Shown: positions 15,309 through 24,389, counted from the first letter of the stretch. The stretch is 64,000 nt of DNA from Streptomyces sp. Alt3 (GCF_030719215.1 NZ_CP120983.1:5952001-6016000); one strand, 5' to 3'. The notes: generated by a model not told the origin, from the sequence alone. Translations and numbers: made by a program.

Positions 15309-15890
15309 TCAGCCCCTGGTGGGCGCCCGGTCACCGGAATGACGGTCCCCGTTCAACCGTGCGTAGATCAGCATGTCCCGGCGCCGGCCCCCGATCTCCC
15401 GCCAGCCGCGCAGCAGGCCCTCGCGCCGGTAGCCGGCACTCTCGGCGGTCCGTACCGAGGCCGTGTTCCAGGGCTCGATCAGGACCTGGACCCTGGGGAT
15501 GCGCAGCTCGTGCAGGGCCCATGTGGTGACCGTGCGCAGTGCCGCCCCCGCGACCCCCTGGCCGCGCCCCGGGGCCGTCATCCAGTAGCCGATCGTCGCC
15601 CGCCCCTCGGGCGAGTCCGTGACCCGGAGCCCGATGGAACCGACCGGCCGCCGGTCCCGGGTGCGCGCGATGGCGAACGGATACCCGGTTCCGGTGGCGG
15701 CCCGGTCCCACTGGCGCCGGACGAAGGCCTCGGCCGCCTCGTCGGAGTACGGCGAGGGGATCGTCGTGATCAGCGGGATGTAGTCGTCCGCCGCCGCCTC
15801 GCGGACGAGGGGGAGGTCGCTCATCTCCCATGGACGCAGGACGAAATCGGCTCCGGCGGTCATGCTGGGGACGGTCAGCGGTAGTGCCAT
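15309..15890 (-). CDS. GNAT N-acetyltransferase (RimJ/RimL type)
   Basis: 193 aa. The RimJ/RimL layout is clear: 'FVLRPWEMSDLPLVREAA' at the N-terminus, 'IGLRVTDSPEGRATIGYWMTAPGRGQGVAGAALRTV' (about 95-130) with the R/QxxGxA/G acetyl-CoA loop, and 'VLIEPWNTASVRTAESAGYRREG' (motif B). Such enzymes acetylate N-terminal amines of proteins or small amines; the substrate here is unknown. Two ATGs are possible, 15890 and 15899; 15890 has AGGA 8 nt upstream and is preferred. The MFS exporter gene ends 44 bp upstream on the same strand. Confidence 0.85.
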   Translation of the reverse strand: MALPLTVPSMTAGADFVLRPWEMSDLPLVREAAADDYIPLITTIPSPYSDEAAEAFVRRQWDRAATGTGYPFAIARTRDRRPVGSIGLRVTDSPEGRATIGYWMTAPGRGQGVAGAALRTVTTWALHELRIPRVQVLIEPWNTASVRTAESAGYRREGLLRGWREIGGRRRDMLIYARLNGDRHSGDRAPTRG

Positions 15891-15934
15891 GCCCGTCATC
15901 CTGCCGCGCCCGGGCCCTGCCGCACGGGCCCGAC

Positions 15935-17380
15935 TCACCTGGCGGACGTCCGGCTGCCGGACCGGCCGAGGAACGCCCCCGCGAGCAGCGCTCCCGCGAG
16001 GACGAGAGCCGCGTTGACCAGGACCGCCGCCGAGACACCGGACAGCACCGCCCCGGGTCCGGTGGCCGCGCCCGTCCGGGCGGTGACGACCGCGCTCATG
16101 ACCGGGATGCCCAGGGTGATCCCGATCTGCTGCGTCATCGTGGCCAGCCCGGTGGCCAGGCCCTGTTCGGTGTCGGGGAGGCCGGAGGTGGCGGTGACCA
16201 TGAAGCCCACGATCATCAGCATGTTGCCGACGCCGCCGACGAAGGTCGCGGCCAGCAGCAGCGCGATCCAGCCGCCCGAGGTGCCGAGCGCCACCAGTGA
16301 GAGCGTCGCGGCGGCCTGGACGACGCCGCCGAGGACGATGGTGCGCCGGTTGCCGAACCTGCCGACGGCACGGCCGCCGAGCAGACCGCCGATCACGGTG
16401 CCGGCCCCGAGGACGCCGAAGGCGAGTCCGGTGGCGAGCGGGGAGTAGCCGAGGACCTCCTGGAGGTAGAGCGTCAGCAGGAAGACCAGGGAGGTCTCGG
16501 TGACGAAGGCGATCAGCCCGGTGACGTTCCCCCAGATGACGCTGCGCCGCCGGAGGATGTGCACGGGCACCAGGGGCGCCGCCGCCCGCTTCTCGATGAA
16601 CCAGAACGCTGTGAGGAGCGCGGCGCCCGCGAGGAGGGCGGTCAGTGTGGTGGGTGTGGTCCAGCCGGATTCACCGGCCTGCGTCAGTCCGTGGACGAGG
16701 AGGAGCAGACCGCCGGTGACGGCCGCCGCGCCCGGCAGGTCGAGCCTCGGGCGCTCGGCCGGCCGGGACTCGGAGATCACGGACGGGGCGAGGGCGACGA
16801 CGAGCACGGCGACGGGGACGTTCACGAAGAAGGCCCAGCGCCAGGAGAGCAGGTCGGTCAGCAGACCGCCGAGGATCGCTCCCGCCGTGAAACCGGCGGA
16901 CATCAGGGCGCCGTTGAGTCCGAGCGCGCGCTCGCGCAGCGGGCCCTCCTTGAACGCCGTCGTCAGCAGCGCGAGCCCGGCCGGCGTGACCGCCGCGGTG
17001 GCCAGCCCTTGCAGGACGCGTGCGGTGAGCAGGACCTGCGGGGAGGTGGCCAGCCCGCCGAGTGCCGAGGAGAGTCCGAGGACGACCATGCCGCCGACGA
17101 ACAGGCGCTTGCGGCCGACGAGATCGGCGACGCGCCCGAACAGCAGGGTGAATCCGGCGGCGGCGAGGGCGAAGGAGGTGGCGATCCACTGGAGGTGGCC
17201 GAGTGGGAATCCGAGTCCTTCGCCGACGGTGGGCAGGGCGACGTTCAGGATCGAGAAGTCGACGGCGATCATGAACTGCGCGCCGAGGAGGAGGACGAGG
17301 GCGAGCTTCTGCCGGCCGGTCATGCGCGGGGCCGGATTCCGGGGAGGCGCGGTGACGGATGCCGTGCTGGACGTGGACAT
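15935..17380 (-). CDS. MFS drug exporter, DHA2 (EmrB/QacA-like)
   Basis: 481 aa with 12-14 hydrophobic helices. DHA2 signatures: helix 1 'GAQFMIAVDFSILNVALPTVG', the loop 2-3 motif A 'GRVADLVGRKRLF', and motif C-like 'GLNGALMSAGFTAGAILGGLL'. It should export drugs or endogenous metabolites by proton antiport. ATG 17380 has AGGAAGG about 9 nt upstream. It is divergent from a TetR gene across a 106-bp gap holding an inverted repeat at 17410-17433, so TetR-controlled induction by substrate is likely. The substrate is not predictable. Confidence 0.9.
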   Translation of the reverse strand: MSTSSTASVTAPPRNPAPRMTGRQKLALVLLLGAQFMIAVDFSILNVALPTVGEGLGFPLGHLQWIATSFALAAAGFTLLFGRVADLVGRKRLFVGGMVVLGLSSALGGLATSPQVLLTARVLQGLATAAVTPAGLALLTTAFKEGPLRERALGLNGALMSAGFTAGAILGGLLTDLLSWRWAFFVNVPVAVLVVALAPSVISESRPAERPRLDLPGAAAVTGGLLLLVHGLTQAGESGWTTPTTLTALLAGAALLTAFWFIEKRAAAPLVPVHILRRRSVIWGNVTGLIAFVTETSLVFLLTLYLQEVLGYSPLATGLAFGVLGAGTVIGGLLGGRAVGRFGNRRTIVLGGVVQAAATLSLVALGTSGGWIALLLAATFVGGVGNMLMIVGFMVTATSGLPDTEQGLATGLATMTQQIGITLGIPVMSAVVTARTGAATGPGAVLSGVSAAVLVNAALVLAGALLAGAFLGRSGSRTSAR

Positions 17381-17409
17381 GGGGTGCCCTTCCTGGAGAC
17401 CCGAAGGTA

Positions 17410-17433
17410 TTAACGGTTCTGAAGTTCCGTTAA
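17410..17433. promoter_or_regulatory. Probable TetR operator in divergent promoter
   Basis: Inverted repeat TTAACGG (17410-17416) / CCGTTAA (17427-17433) with a 10-bp spacer that carries two further symmetric pairs. It lies midway between the MFS start (17380) and the TetR start (17487), the usual place for shared autorepression. Confidence 0.6.
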
Positions 17434-17486
17434 GATGGGACTCACCGTAGCAGGGGTCGGTCAACTAATGGAACTGGAGGCCCGTT

Positions 17487-18098
17487 ATGGATGCGGTCGA
17501 TGGGGAGCCGGGCACGGTCCGGCCCGGTGGGCGCACGGCCCGGGTGCGGGAGTCCGTGCTGCGTGCGGCCGGTGACGCACTGGTCGAGCAAGGTTTCGAC
17601 GGGCTCGATCTCGCCGATGTCGCCCGCCGGGCCGAGGTCGGCAAGACCACGGTCTACCGGCGCTGGTCCACCACGGCGGGACTCGTGGCCGACCTGCTGA
17701 CGGACATGGCGGAGCAGTCCGAGCCGCGCAGCGACACAGGATCACTGGACGGGGACCTCCGGGCCAACGCGCGTCTGGTGGTGCGGACGTTGACCGACGC
17801 GCGCCAGGGCCCGCTCTTCGCTGCCGTCGTCGCGGCGGCGACCTGCGACCCCCGGACGGCCGAGGCCCTGCACCGCTTCTACGCGGTGCGCATCGAGGAG
17901 TGGGCCGGCTGTGTCGACGCGGCGGCCGGCCGCGGCGAACTGCCTCCGGGCACCGATCCCCACGAAGTGATCCGGGCGGTGTCGGCGCCGCTCTACTACC
18001 GGCTCCTGGCCAGCGGTGACCCACTCGACGAGACGGTCGCCGACCGGGCGGCCGCGGCTGCGGCGGCGGCCGCGAGGGCGGGCGTGTACGTGAGCTGA
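17487..18098 (+). CDS. TetR family regulator (probable repressor of the divergent MFS gene)
   Basis: 203 aa. The DNA-binding helix-turn-helix is 'GLDLADVARRAEVGKTTVYRRWSTTAGLVADLL' at about residues 39-71. The C-terminal domain ('LYYRLLASGDPLDETVADRAAAAAAAAA') resembles TetR_C_11, common in MFS regulators. ATG 17487 has GGAGG 7 nt upstream. Its position beside a DHA2 exporter, with an inverted repeat between them, argues for ligand-released repression of the exporter and of itself. The C-terminus ends in an eleven-residue Ala/Arg run. Confidence 0.87.
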   Translation: MDAVDGEPGTVRPGGRTARVRESVLRAAGDALVEQGFDGLDLADVARRAEVGKTTVYRRWSTTAGLVADLLTDMAEQSEPRSDTGSLDGDLRANARLVVRTLTDARQGPLFAAVVAAATCDPRTAEALHRFYAVRIEEWAGCVDAAAGRGELPPGTDPHEVIRAVSAPLYYRLLASGDPLDETVADRAAAAAAAAARAGVYVS

Positions 18099-18132
18099 CG
18101 CGGACGCGGGGGAACGGGCCGGAGAACGGCGC

Positions 18133-18163
18133 TTGACCTCTTGTGCACTCCAACTCGTAGCTT
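18133..18163 (+). promoter_or_regulatory. Promoter with 19-bp spacer, leaderless start
   Basis: TTGACC (18133-18138) and TAGCTT (18158-18163) are 19 bp apart, a spacer length typical of promoters activated by MerR-family regulators. The -10 ends 7 nt before the ATG of the aldo/keto reductase, so the transcript should lack a leader. Confidence 0.5.
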
Positions 18164-18170
18164 CTGCGGC

Positions 18171-19169
18171 ATGAGGACGGAAACGCAGTGGCAGCGGAGA
18201 ACGCTCGGCAGCAGTGGAACGGATGTGGGTGCGCTCGGCTTCGGGTGCTGGGCGATCGGAGGTGAGTGGTCGGCGCCCGACGGGAGCCCGCTCGGCTGGG
18301 GAGTGGTGGACGACGACGAGTCGGTGGCCGCGATCCGCCGGGCGCTCGACCTCGGGGTGACCTTCTTCGACACCGCGGACGTGTACGGGGCCGGGCACAG
18401 CGAGCGGGTGCTGGGCAGGGCGATCGCGGGAAGGCGGGACGAGGTCGTCGTCGCCACCAAATGGGGCAACCTCTTCGACGGGCGGACCCGGACGATGGAC
18501 GGCTCCGACAGCTCTCCCGCGTACGCCCGTCGGGCCCTCGTCGCCTCGCTGCGCAGGCTGGGGACCGACCGGATCGACCTGTACCAGCTGCACCTCGGCG
18601 ACACCCCGCTCGACGAGGCGGCGGAACTGCGCGACGCCTGCGAGGAGTTCGTGGCCGAGGGGCTGATCAGGGCCTACGGGTGGAGCACCGACGACCCGGA
18701 ACGCGCCGCGCTGTTCGCCGCGGGTGAGCACTGCGCGGCGGTCCAGCACGCCTGCAACGTGCTGGAGGACGCACCCGGGATGCTGGACCTCAGCGAGGAG
18801 CGAGGGCTGCTCAGTGTCATCCGGAGCCCGCTGGCCATGGGCCTCCTGGCCGGGTCCGGAGACCGGAGTCCCCGGGCGGACACGGGGGACATCCGGTCCA
18901 CGCCGCCCGCCTGGCTGAGCTGGTTCGAGGCGGGCGGTGTGCCGGCGGAGCACTGGGCGAAGCGGGTCGAGGCCGTCCGCGAGGTGCTGACGGCCGACGG
19001 CCGCACCCTGGCGCAGGGGGCGCTCGGCTGGCTGTGGGCACGCAGCGGACGGACGGTGCCGATCCCCGGCTTCCGCACCGTCGCGCAGGCCGAGGAGAAC
19101 GCGGCCGCCCTCACCCACGGCCCGCTGCGGCACGAGCAGGTCGAGGAGATCGCCGGCCTGCTCACCTGA
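18171..19169 (+). CDS. Aldo/keto reductase
   Basis: 332 aa, (beta/alpha)8 NADPH-dependent oxidoreductase. Catalytic tetrad candidates are Asp and Tyr in FFDTADVYGAGHSE (about residues 65-78), Lys in VVATKWG (about 99-105) and His in DLYQLHLGD. The cofactor segment 'GRTVPIPGFRTVAQAEENAAAL' lies near 295-316. Substrate unknown. ATG 18171 has no ribosome site; the -10 TAGCTT 7 nt upstream supports leaderless expression, perhaps under a MerR-type activator not encoded nearby. It ends 28 bp before the convergent methyltransferase gene. Confidence 0.9.
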   Translation: MRTETQWQRRTLGSSGTDVGALGFGCWAIGGEWSAPDGSPLGWGVVDDDESVAAIRRALDLGVTFFDTADVYGAGHSERVLGRAIAGRRDEVVVATKWGNLFDGRTRTMDGSDSSPAYARRALVASLRRLGTDRIDLYQLHLGDTPLDEAAELRDACEEFVAEGLIRAYGWSTDDPERAALFAAGEHCAAVQHACNVLEDAPGMLDLSEERGLLSVIRSPLAMGLLAGSGDRSPRADTGDIRSTPPAWLSWFEAGGVPAEHWAKRVEAVREVLTADGRTLAQGALGWLWARSGRTVPIPGFRTVAQAEENAAALTHGPLRHEQVEEIAGLLT

Positions 19170-19197
19170 AGCCCGGCGTACCGGTGGAGATCCGGGG

Positions 19198-20022
19198 TCA
19201 GGCCTTGCGGGCCACCCCCACGTACTCCCCGCTGTGCGCGTTCTCCTGGCCGGCCACAGGTTCCCCGAGCTCCGGGTGCCACTCCTCGGCGGCCAGGATC
19301 CCGGGATCGACCAGGTCGAGTCCCTCGAAGAATCGGGCGAAGCGGTCGCGGTCGCGCATGTCCAGGGTCAGGCCGTTGGCCTTGTACATGTCGCGGACCT
19401 TCCGGGACGCCTCCTCGGGATGGAAGTCCGGAGTGAGGTGCGAGATCACCAGGTGGCTGCCGGGCACCAGCGCGGCCGTCAGCCGCTCCACCACCGCGTA
19501 GGCACCCATCTCGTCGCTCAGGAAATGCAGCAGCGCGTTCAGTGACAGACCGATCGGGCGGTCGAAGTCGAGGACCTCGGCCGCCTCGGCCAGGATGCGG
19601 TCGGTCTCCCGCGCGTCGGCCTGCACATAGCCGAGAGCCCCCTCGGGGGTCCCGTTCAGCAGGGCCTGGGCGTGGCTGAGGACGACGGGGTCGTTGTCGC
19701 AGTAGACGACCCGGGCGTCCGGAGCGATCGTCTGGGCCACCTGGTGGAGGTTGGGTTCGGTGGGAATCCCCGTGCCTATGTCCAGGAACTGGCGGATCCC
19801 CTGTTCGGCCAGCCACCGGGTGGCCCGGTGGGTGAACGCCCGGTTCATGCGCGCCATGACGGGGATGACGGGCGCGTAAGCGGTCAGCCGCCTGCCCAGC
19901 TCCTCGTCCACCGGGTAGTTGTCCTTGCCACCGAGGTACCAGTCGTACAGCCGCGCCGGGTGCGGCTTGCTGGTGTCGATGTCTGCAGGCGCCATCGCCG
20001 TCCCGTTCTCCGATGCGGACAT
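19198..20022 (-). CDS. SAM-dependent methyltransferase, DUF574/PF04672 family
   Basis: 274 aa. The N-terminus 'HPARLYDWYLGGKDNYPVDEELG' and 'NRAFTHRATRWLAEQGIRQFLDIGTGIPTEPNLHQVAQ' are diagnostic for this actinobacterial family; FLDIGTG is the SAM-binding motif I and 'VYCDNDPVVLSHA' the acidic loop. The family is expanded in Streptomyces and its substrates are unknown. Start may be ATG 20022 or ATG 19995; neither has a strong ribosome site. It converges with the aldo/keto reductase. Confidence 0.88.
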   Translation of the reverse strand: MSASENGTAMAPADIDTSKPHPARLYDWYLGGKDNYPVDEELGRRLTAYAPVIPVMARMNRAFTHRATRWLAEQGIRQFLDIGTGIPTEPNLHQVAQTIAPDARVVYCDNDPVVLSHAQALLNGTPEGALGYVQADARETDRILAEAAEVLDFDRPIGLSLNALLHFLSDEMGAYAVVERLTAALVPGSHLVISHLTPDFHPEEASRKVRDMYKANGLTLDMRDRDRFARFFEGLDLVDPGILAAEEWHPELGEPVAGQENAHSGEYVGVARKA

Positions 20023-20149
20023 CGCCGCCCGGGGCGGGATGCCGAGTGACCGACCAACCTGGCAGCAGCATAAGCGCGTTGGGCGCGGACGGGGCGGGGT
20101 GGCCCCCCTTCCGCGACCTGTCGGGGCCGGCGGCCCCGGCCACCGCCCG

Positions 20150-21004
20150 TCAGCCGATCCGGGTGCCCGTGCCGGTCACCCGGATACGGGCGTCGCCCGG
20201 CCTCAGTCCGACCGTGAGGGTGCCGGGACGCCCCATGTCCGCGCCCTGGTGCAGCGTGAGGACCGCGTCCTCCGGGACCAGGCCGAGTTCCCGGGCGTAC
20301 GCACCGAACGCGGCGGCCGCAGCGCCCGTCGCCGGGTCCTCGACGACGCCGCCGACCGGGAACGGGTCGCGGACGTGGAAGACGGTGGCGGACTCCCGCC
20401 ACACCAGCTGCACGGTCGTCAGGTCGAGCCGCCGCATGAGGACTTCCAGCCGGGCGAAGTCGTACGCCAGGTCCGCCAGCCGTTCCCGGCTCCCCGCCGC
20501 CAGCACCAGATGGCGGGCGCCCGCGTAGGCGATCCGGGGCGGCAGTGCCGGGTCCAGATCGGCGGCCGGCCAGTCCAGGGCGGCCAGGGCCTCCGCCAGA
20601 TCCTCCGGGGCCGCGTCCTCGATGTGCGGCTCGACGCTGGTGAGGGTGGCGCGGAGCTCACCGTCCTCGCGGACGACGGTGACCGGCACCGGTCCGGCGG
20701 GGGTGGAGAACAGCAGGTCGCCCGGGCCGTCCCGCTCGGCGAGCGCGAGGGCGGCGGCGACCGTGGCGTGGCCGCAGAAGGGGACCTCGGCCTTCGGGCT
20801 GAAGTAGCGGACGGTGTGTCCGCCTCGCCCGTCCGGGTCGGTGAGGAAGGCCGACTCGCTGTAGCCCAGCTCCGCGGCGACGGCGAGCATCTCCGAGTCG
20901 TCGAGCCCGGAGGCGTCCAGGACGATCCCGGCGGGGTTGCCCCCGTCGGGGGCGGCGGAGAACGCGGTGTAGCGGAGGACCTCGGCGCCGGAGTGTGTAC
21001 TCAT
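20150..21004 (-). CDS. PhzF family isomerase/epimerase-like protein
   Basis: 284 aa, the normal length for the diaminopimelate-epimerase-fold PhzF family. Signature segments are 'YTAFSAAPDGGNPAGIVLDA' (about 12-31), 'AELGYSESAFL' with the catalytic-Glu region, 'RYFSPKAEVPFCGHATVAAA' (about 66-85) and 'VEDPATGAAAAAFGAY' near the C-terminus. PhzF isomerises dihydro-3-hydroxyanthranilate in phenazine synthesis, but no phenazine genes are here, so a different small-molecule isomerisation is likely. ATG 21004 lacks a strong ribosome site. Confidence 0.88.
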   Translation of the reverse strand: MSTHSGAEVLRYTAFSAAPDGGNPAGIVLDASGLDDSEMLAVAAELGYSESAFLTDPDGRGGHTVRYFSPKAEVPFCGHATVAAALALAERDGPGDLLFSTPAGPVPVTVVREDGELRATLTSVEPHIEDAAPEDLAEALAALDWPAADLDPALPPRIAYAGARHLVLAAGSRERLADLAYDFARLEVLMRRLDLTTVQLVWRESATVFHVRDPFPVGGVVEDPATGAAAAAFGAYARELGLVPEDAVLTLHQGADMGRPGTLTVGLRPGDARIRVTGTGTRIG

Positions 21005-21091
21005 GCCACATGCCAACCAGGGCCCGGGGCCCCGCATTCCCCGTGTCGCGCGTTCCCGGTCCCGTCGCGGAGCGCAACCGGGAGACGTACG

Positions 21092-21126
21092 GGGGTGGTC
21101 CGGGTCCTGACTCCCCGGGCCACCCC
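21092..21126 (-). terminator. Terminator of the lamin-tail protein gene
   Basis: A 13-bp stem (21092-21104 with 21114-21126, one G-U pair) around a 9-nt loop, starting about 50 nt beyond the stop at 21175 on the minus strand. Confidence 0.6.
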
Positions 21127-21174
21127 CTGGCCGCTCCCACGGACCCCCCGGCCGTGGCGGCCCGTTCACTGCGG

Positions 21175-21639
21175 TCAGTGGCAGACCTTCACGCCGTTGC
21201 CCCTGCCCCAGGAGCAGGAGTCCAGGAGGGTGCCGCTCGGCTTGATCAGCCTGGCCTTGTCGCCGGTGTTGTTCCAGACGTACGAGCCGCGGTTCCAGTA
21301 CACGTGGGCCGCGGAGTTCCCGCCCTTGCCGGTGTGGACCCGGACCGTCTTGCCGGCGGCGACGGTGAAGCTCGGGAAGGTGTACGTGTAGCCGGTGTCG
21401 TCCTTCAGCTTGTAGCCCCTGAGCTGCAGCTTGGACCTGCCGTTGTTGTGGATGTCCACGTACTCGGCGTTGAGGGACGCGTTCGTCCGGGTGTCCTTGC
21501 CGGGGCTGTCGTACTGGATCTTGCCGAGGTGCAGCCCGCCCTGATGGGAGGCCGCCGAGGCCGGGGCCGAGGCGAGGAGCGAGCCGGCCAGTGCGGTGGC
21601 GGCGGCCAGGGCGAGGGGCGCGGCGGTACGTATGCGCAT
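21175..21639 (-). CDS. Secreted lamin-tail-domain protein
   Basis: 154 aa. A Sec signal peptide (basic MRIRT, Ala/Leu core, cleavage near ASA-ASH around residue 30) precedes one small Ig-like lamin-tail domain: 'LNAEYVDIHNNGRSKLQLRGYKLKDDTGYTYTFP' followed by 'VRVHTGKGG' and 'RGSYVWNNTGDKARLIKPSGTLLDSCSWG'. Bacterial LTDs are usually fused to nucleases; stand-alone secreted copies are common in Streptomyces and lack a known function, with cell-wall or extracellular matrix binding suggested. Two Cys near the C-terminus could pair. ATG 21639 has AAGGA about 10 nt upstream. Confidence 0.85.
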   Translation of the reverse strand: MRIRTAAPLALAAATALAGSLLASAPASAASHQGGLHLGKIQYDSPGKDTRTNASLNAEYVDIHNNGRSKLQLRGYKLKDDTGYTYTFPSFTVAAGKTVRVHTGKGGNSAAHVYWNRGSYVWNNTGDKARLIKPSGTLLDSCSWGRGNGVKVCH

Positions 21640-21776
21640 GCTTTGTGGTCCTTCTGTGTTCATTCGGTGAAGGTCAGCAGCATACGGGCAGCAGACGCCG
21701 GCCCGGACTTGGAGGCAGAAATTCGCAAATTCTGTCATCTGGTGATCAGTTCAGGGCAAACGTTGACCGGTGTGAA

Positions 21777-22532
21777 TCAGCCGCGGCCCACGTACGGCAT
21801 GGCTGTCGCCAGTACCGTCGCGAACTGGACGTTGGCCTCCAGAGGCAGTTCGGCCATGTGCAGGACCGTCCGGGCCACGTCGTCGGCCGCCATGACCGGT
21901 TCGGCGGCCACCTCGCCGTTGGCCTGGAGGATCCCCGTGCTCATCCGCTCGGTCATGTCCGTGGCCGCGTTGCCGATGTCGATCTGCCCGCAGGCGATCC
22001 GGTACGGCCGCCCGTCCAGCGACAGCGACTTCGTCAGCCCGGTCACCGCGTGCTTCGTCGCCGTGTACGCGAGGGAGTGCGGGCGCGGCGCGTGGGCCGA
22101 GACCGACCCGTTGTTGATGATCCGTCCGCCCTGCGGGTCCTGCTCCTTCATCAGGCGGTACGCCGCCTGGGCGCACAGGAACGCCCCCGTCAGATTGACG
22201 TCGACCACCGTCCGCCAGTCCTCGTACGCGAGGTCCTCGACGGGCGTCGAACGCGGCCCGAACGTCCCCGCGTTGTTGAACAGCAGGTCCAGCCTGCCGA
22301 AGCGGTCCCGTACCGAGGTGAAGAGCGCGGCCACGTCGTCCGGATCGCTCACATCGGTGGGCAGGCAGACCGCGGTGCCCGGGCCGGCCGCTGCGGCCGT
22401 CTCCTCCAGGGCCGCTGCCCTCCGCCCTGCCAGGGCCACGGTCCAGCCCGCACTCGTAAGGGTGAGGGCGACCGCCCTGCCGATTCCCGATCCGGCGCCC
22501 GTGACGACGGCGATTTTCTGCTCAGCGTTCAT
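21777..22532 (-). CDS. SDR family oxidoreductase
   Basis: 251 aa classical short-chain dehydrogenase/reductase. The Rossmann motif is TGAGSGIG (11-18), the NNAG motif is LLFNNAGTFG, the catalytic Ser lies in 'NNGSVSAHAP', and the YxxxK pair is in 'AYTATKHAV'. 'AGRRAAAL' after beta-2 suggests NADP(H). Substrate unknown. ATG 22532 has only a weak purine stretch. It is divergent from phoD. Confidence 0.9.
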   Translation of the reverse strand: MNAEQKIAVVTGAGSGIGRAVALTLTSAGWTVALAGRRAAALEETAAAAGPGTAVCLPTDVSDPDDVAALFTSVRDRFGRLDLLFNNAGTFGPRSTPVEDLAYEDWRTVVDVNLTGAFLCAQAAYRLMKEQDPQGGRIINNGSVSAHAPRPHSLAYTATKHAVTGLTKSLSLDGRPYRIACGQIDIGNAATDMTERMSTGILQANGEVAAEPVMAADDVARTVLHMAELPLEANVQFATVLATAMPYVGRG

Positions 22533-22674
22533 GGCCGGGCAGCGTACGGGAGGTTTCGCGTGGGCCGGCACCCGGTGCTCATCGCACCGCCATACGGATG
22601 TTGTGTACGTGCCAACGGAAAGTCGTCGTCCCGCACTCCAATGCCTCTGACAGCATCCGGCAGGGGAGGGGCAT

Positions 22675-24342
22675 ATGACACCCGCACAGATCAGCAGGAC
22701 GCCCGGCCAGGACGGCCGTTCCGCCGAGCTCCGTGAGGCCGCGCGCAGGCTCGGAGCCGGAGTGGGCCGCCGACGTTTCCTCACCGTCACCGGTGCCGCG
22801 GCCGCACTCGCCTTCGCGACCGGCCTGCCCGGTGCGGGCACCGCCGCGGCCGCCGAGCTCGACGCCCGGAGGATCACGGAGGACCCGTTCACCCTCGGGG
22901 TGGCCTCCGGGGACCCCCTGCCGACGTCCGTACTCCTGTGGACCAGACTCGCGCCCCGCCCCTACGAGGCCGACGGCGGGCTGCCCGCCGAGCGCGTCGA
23001 GGTCCGCTGGGAGATCGCCCGCGACGAACGCTTCCGCCGCACCGTCCGGCGCGGGACCGCCACAGCCCACCCGGAGTTCGGGCACAGCGTCCACGTGGAC
23101 GTGCGAGGTCTCGCACCCGACCAGGGCCTCTACTACCGCTTCCGGGCCGGCGACTGGACCAGCCCCGTCGGCCGCACCCGCACCGCACCCGCTCCCGGCG
23201 CGCGCAACAGCTCCCTGACGCTGGCCGCCGTCTCCTGCCAGGCGTACCACGACGGTTACTTCACCGCCTACCGGCACCTCGCCGACGAGGACGTCGACGT
23301 GGTCTTCCACCTCGGTGACTACCTCTACGAGTACGCAGTCACGGCCGTCGGGGGCGCCCGCAACTACACCGACCGCGTCCTGCCCGGCCACTTCAACCGG
23401 GAGACGCTCACGCTGGACGACTACCGCATGCGGTACGGCCTCTACAAGTCCGACCCCGACCTGCGGGCCGCACACGCCGCGCACCCCTTCGTCGTCACCT
23501 GGGACGACCACGAGACCGAGAACAACTACGCGGGCGACACCCCGGAGAACAGCGTCCCCCCGGAGGAGTTCCTGCTGCGCAGGGCCGCCGCCTACCGGGC
23601 GTACTGGGAGAACCAGCCGCTGCGCGCCCCGCAGCGTCCCACCGGCCCCGACATGCGGCTCTACCGCCGGCTCCGCTTCGGCCGGCTCGCCCAGTTCGAC
23701 ATCCTCGACACCCGCCAGTACCGCAGCAACCAGGCCTACGGCGACGGCTGGAAGGTCCCGGGCCCCGAGTCCGAGGACCCGGCGCGCACCATGACGGGCG
23801 CCGCCCAGGAACGCTGGCTGATCGACGGCTGGAAGACCTCGGACGCCCGGTGGAACGTCGTACCCCAGCAGGTCACCTTCGCCCGGCGGCGCGACGTCCC
23901 GACCGACGCCTACAAGCTGTCCATGGACTCGTGGGACGGCTACCCCGCCTCCCGGCAGCGGATCATGGACGGTGCCGAGGCCGCCGGGGTCGAGAACCTG
24001 ATGGTCCTCACCGGTGACGTGCACGTCGGGTACGGCTTCGACCTCAAGAAGGACTTCGACGACCCGGCCTCCCGCACCGTCGGCACGGAGATCGTGGCCA
24101 CCTCGGTCGCCAGCGGCAAGGACGGCTCCGAGAAGCCGTCCAACTGGGACAACCTGACCCGGGCCAACCCGCACATGAAGTTCTACGACGGGCGCCGCGG
24201 CTACGCGCTCGTCACCCTCGGCACGCGGGAGGCACGTGCCGACTTCCGCACGGTGGCGGCGGTCACCACGCCCGGCGCGCCGGTCGGCACGGCGGGCTCC
24301 TTCGTGACCGAGGCCGGCAACCCGGGGCTCACCCCCGCGTGA
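22675..24342 (+). CDS. phoD: Alkaline phosphatase D (PhoD)
   Basis: 555 aa, secreted phosphodiesterase/phosphomonoesterase for phosphorus scavenging. A Tat signal with GRRRFLTVTG (31-40) is followed by an Ala-rich core and cleavage near residue 60. The PhoD N domain ('DPFTLGVASGDPLPTSVLLWTRLAP') precedes the metallophosphatase core: 'SCQAYHDGYFTAYRHL', 'HLGDYLYEY' with metal-binding Asp, 'TWDDHETENNYAG', 'VVPQQVTFARR' and 'LTGDVHVGYGF'. The family uses Fe3+/Ca2+. ATG 22675 has GGAGGGG upstream. I could not identify a convincing PHO box, although PhoP control would be expected. Confidence 0.93.
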   Translation: MTPAQISRTPGQDGRSAELREAARRLGAGVGRRRFLTVTGAAAALAFATGLPGAGTAAAAELDARRITEDPFTLGVASGDPLPTSVLLWTRLAPRPYEADGGLPAERVEVRWEIARDERFRRTVRRGTATAHPEFGHSVHVDVRGLAPDQGLYYRFRAGDWTSPVGRTRTAPAPGARNSSLTLAAVSCQAYHDGYFTAYRHLADEDVDVVFHLGDYLYEYAVTAVGGARNYTDRVLPGHFNRETLTLDDYRMRYGLYKSDPDLRAAHAAHPFVVTWDDHETENNYAGDTPENSVPPEEFLLRRAAAYRAYWENQPLRAPQRPTGPDMRLYRRLRFGRLAQFDILDTRQYRSNQAYGDGWKVPGPESEDPARTMTGAAQERWLIDGWKTSDARWNVVPQQVTFARRRDVPTDAYKLSMDSWDGYPASRQRIMDGAEAAGVENLMVLTGDVHVGYGFDLKKDFDDPASRTVGTEIVATSVASGKDGSEKPSNWDNLTRANPHMKFYDGRRGYALVTLGTREARADFRTVAAVTTPGAPVGTAGSFVTEAGNPGLTPA

Positions 24343-24350
24343 CCGCGACC

Positions 24351-24376
24351 GCCCGGGTGCCGCCCGGCACCCGGGC
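24351..24376. terminator. Terminator between phoD and the oxidoreductase gene
   Basis: GCCCGGGTGCC (24351-24361) / GGCACCCGGGC (24366-24376), loop GCCC. It lies between the convergent stops at 24342 and 24390. Confidence 0.7.
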
Positions 24377-24389
24377 CGGACGCCGTGTG

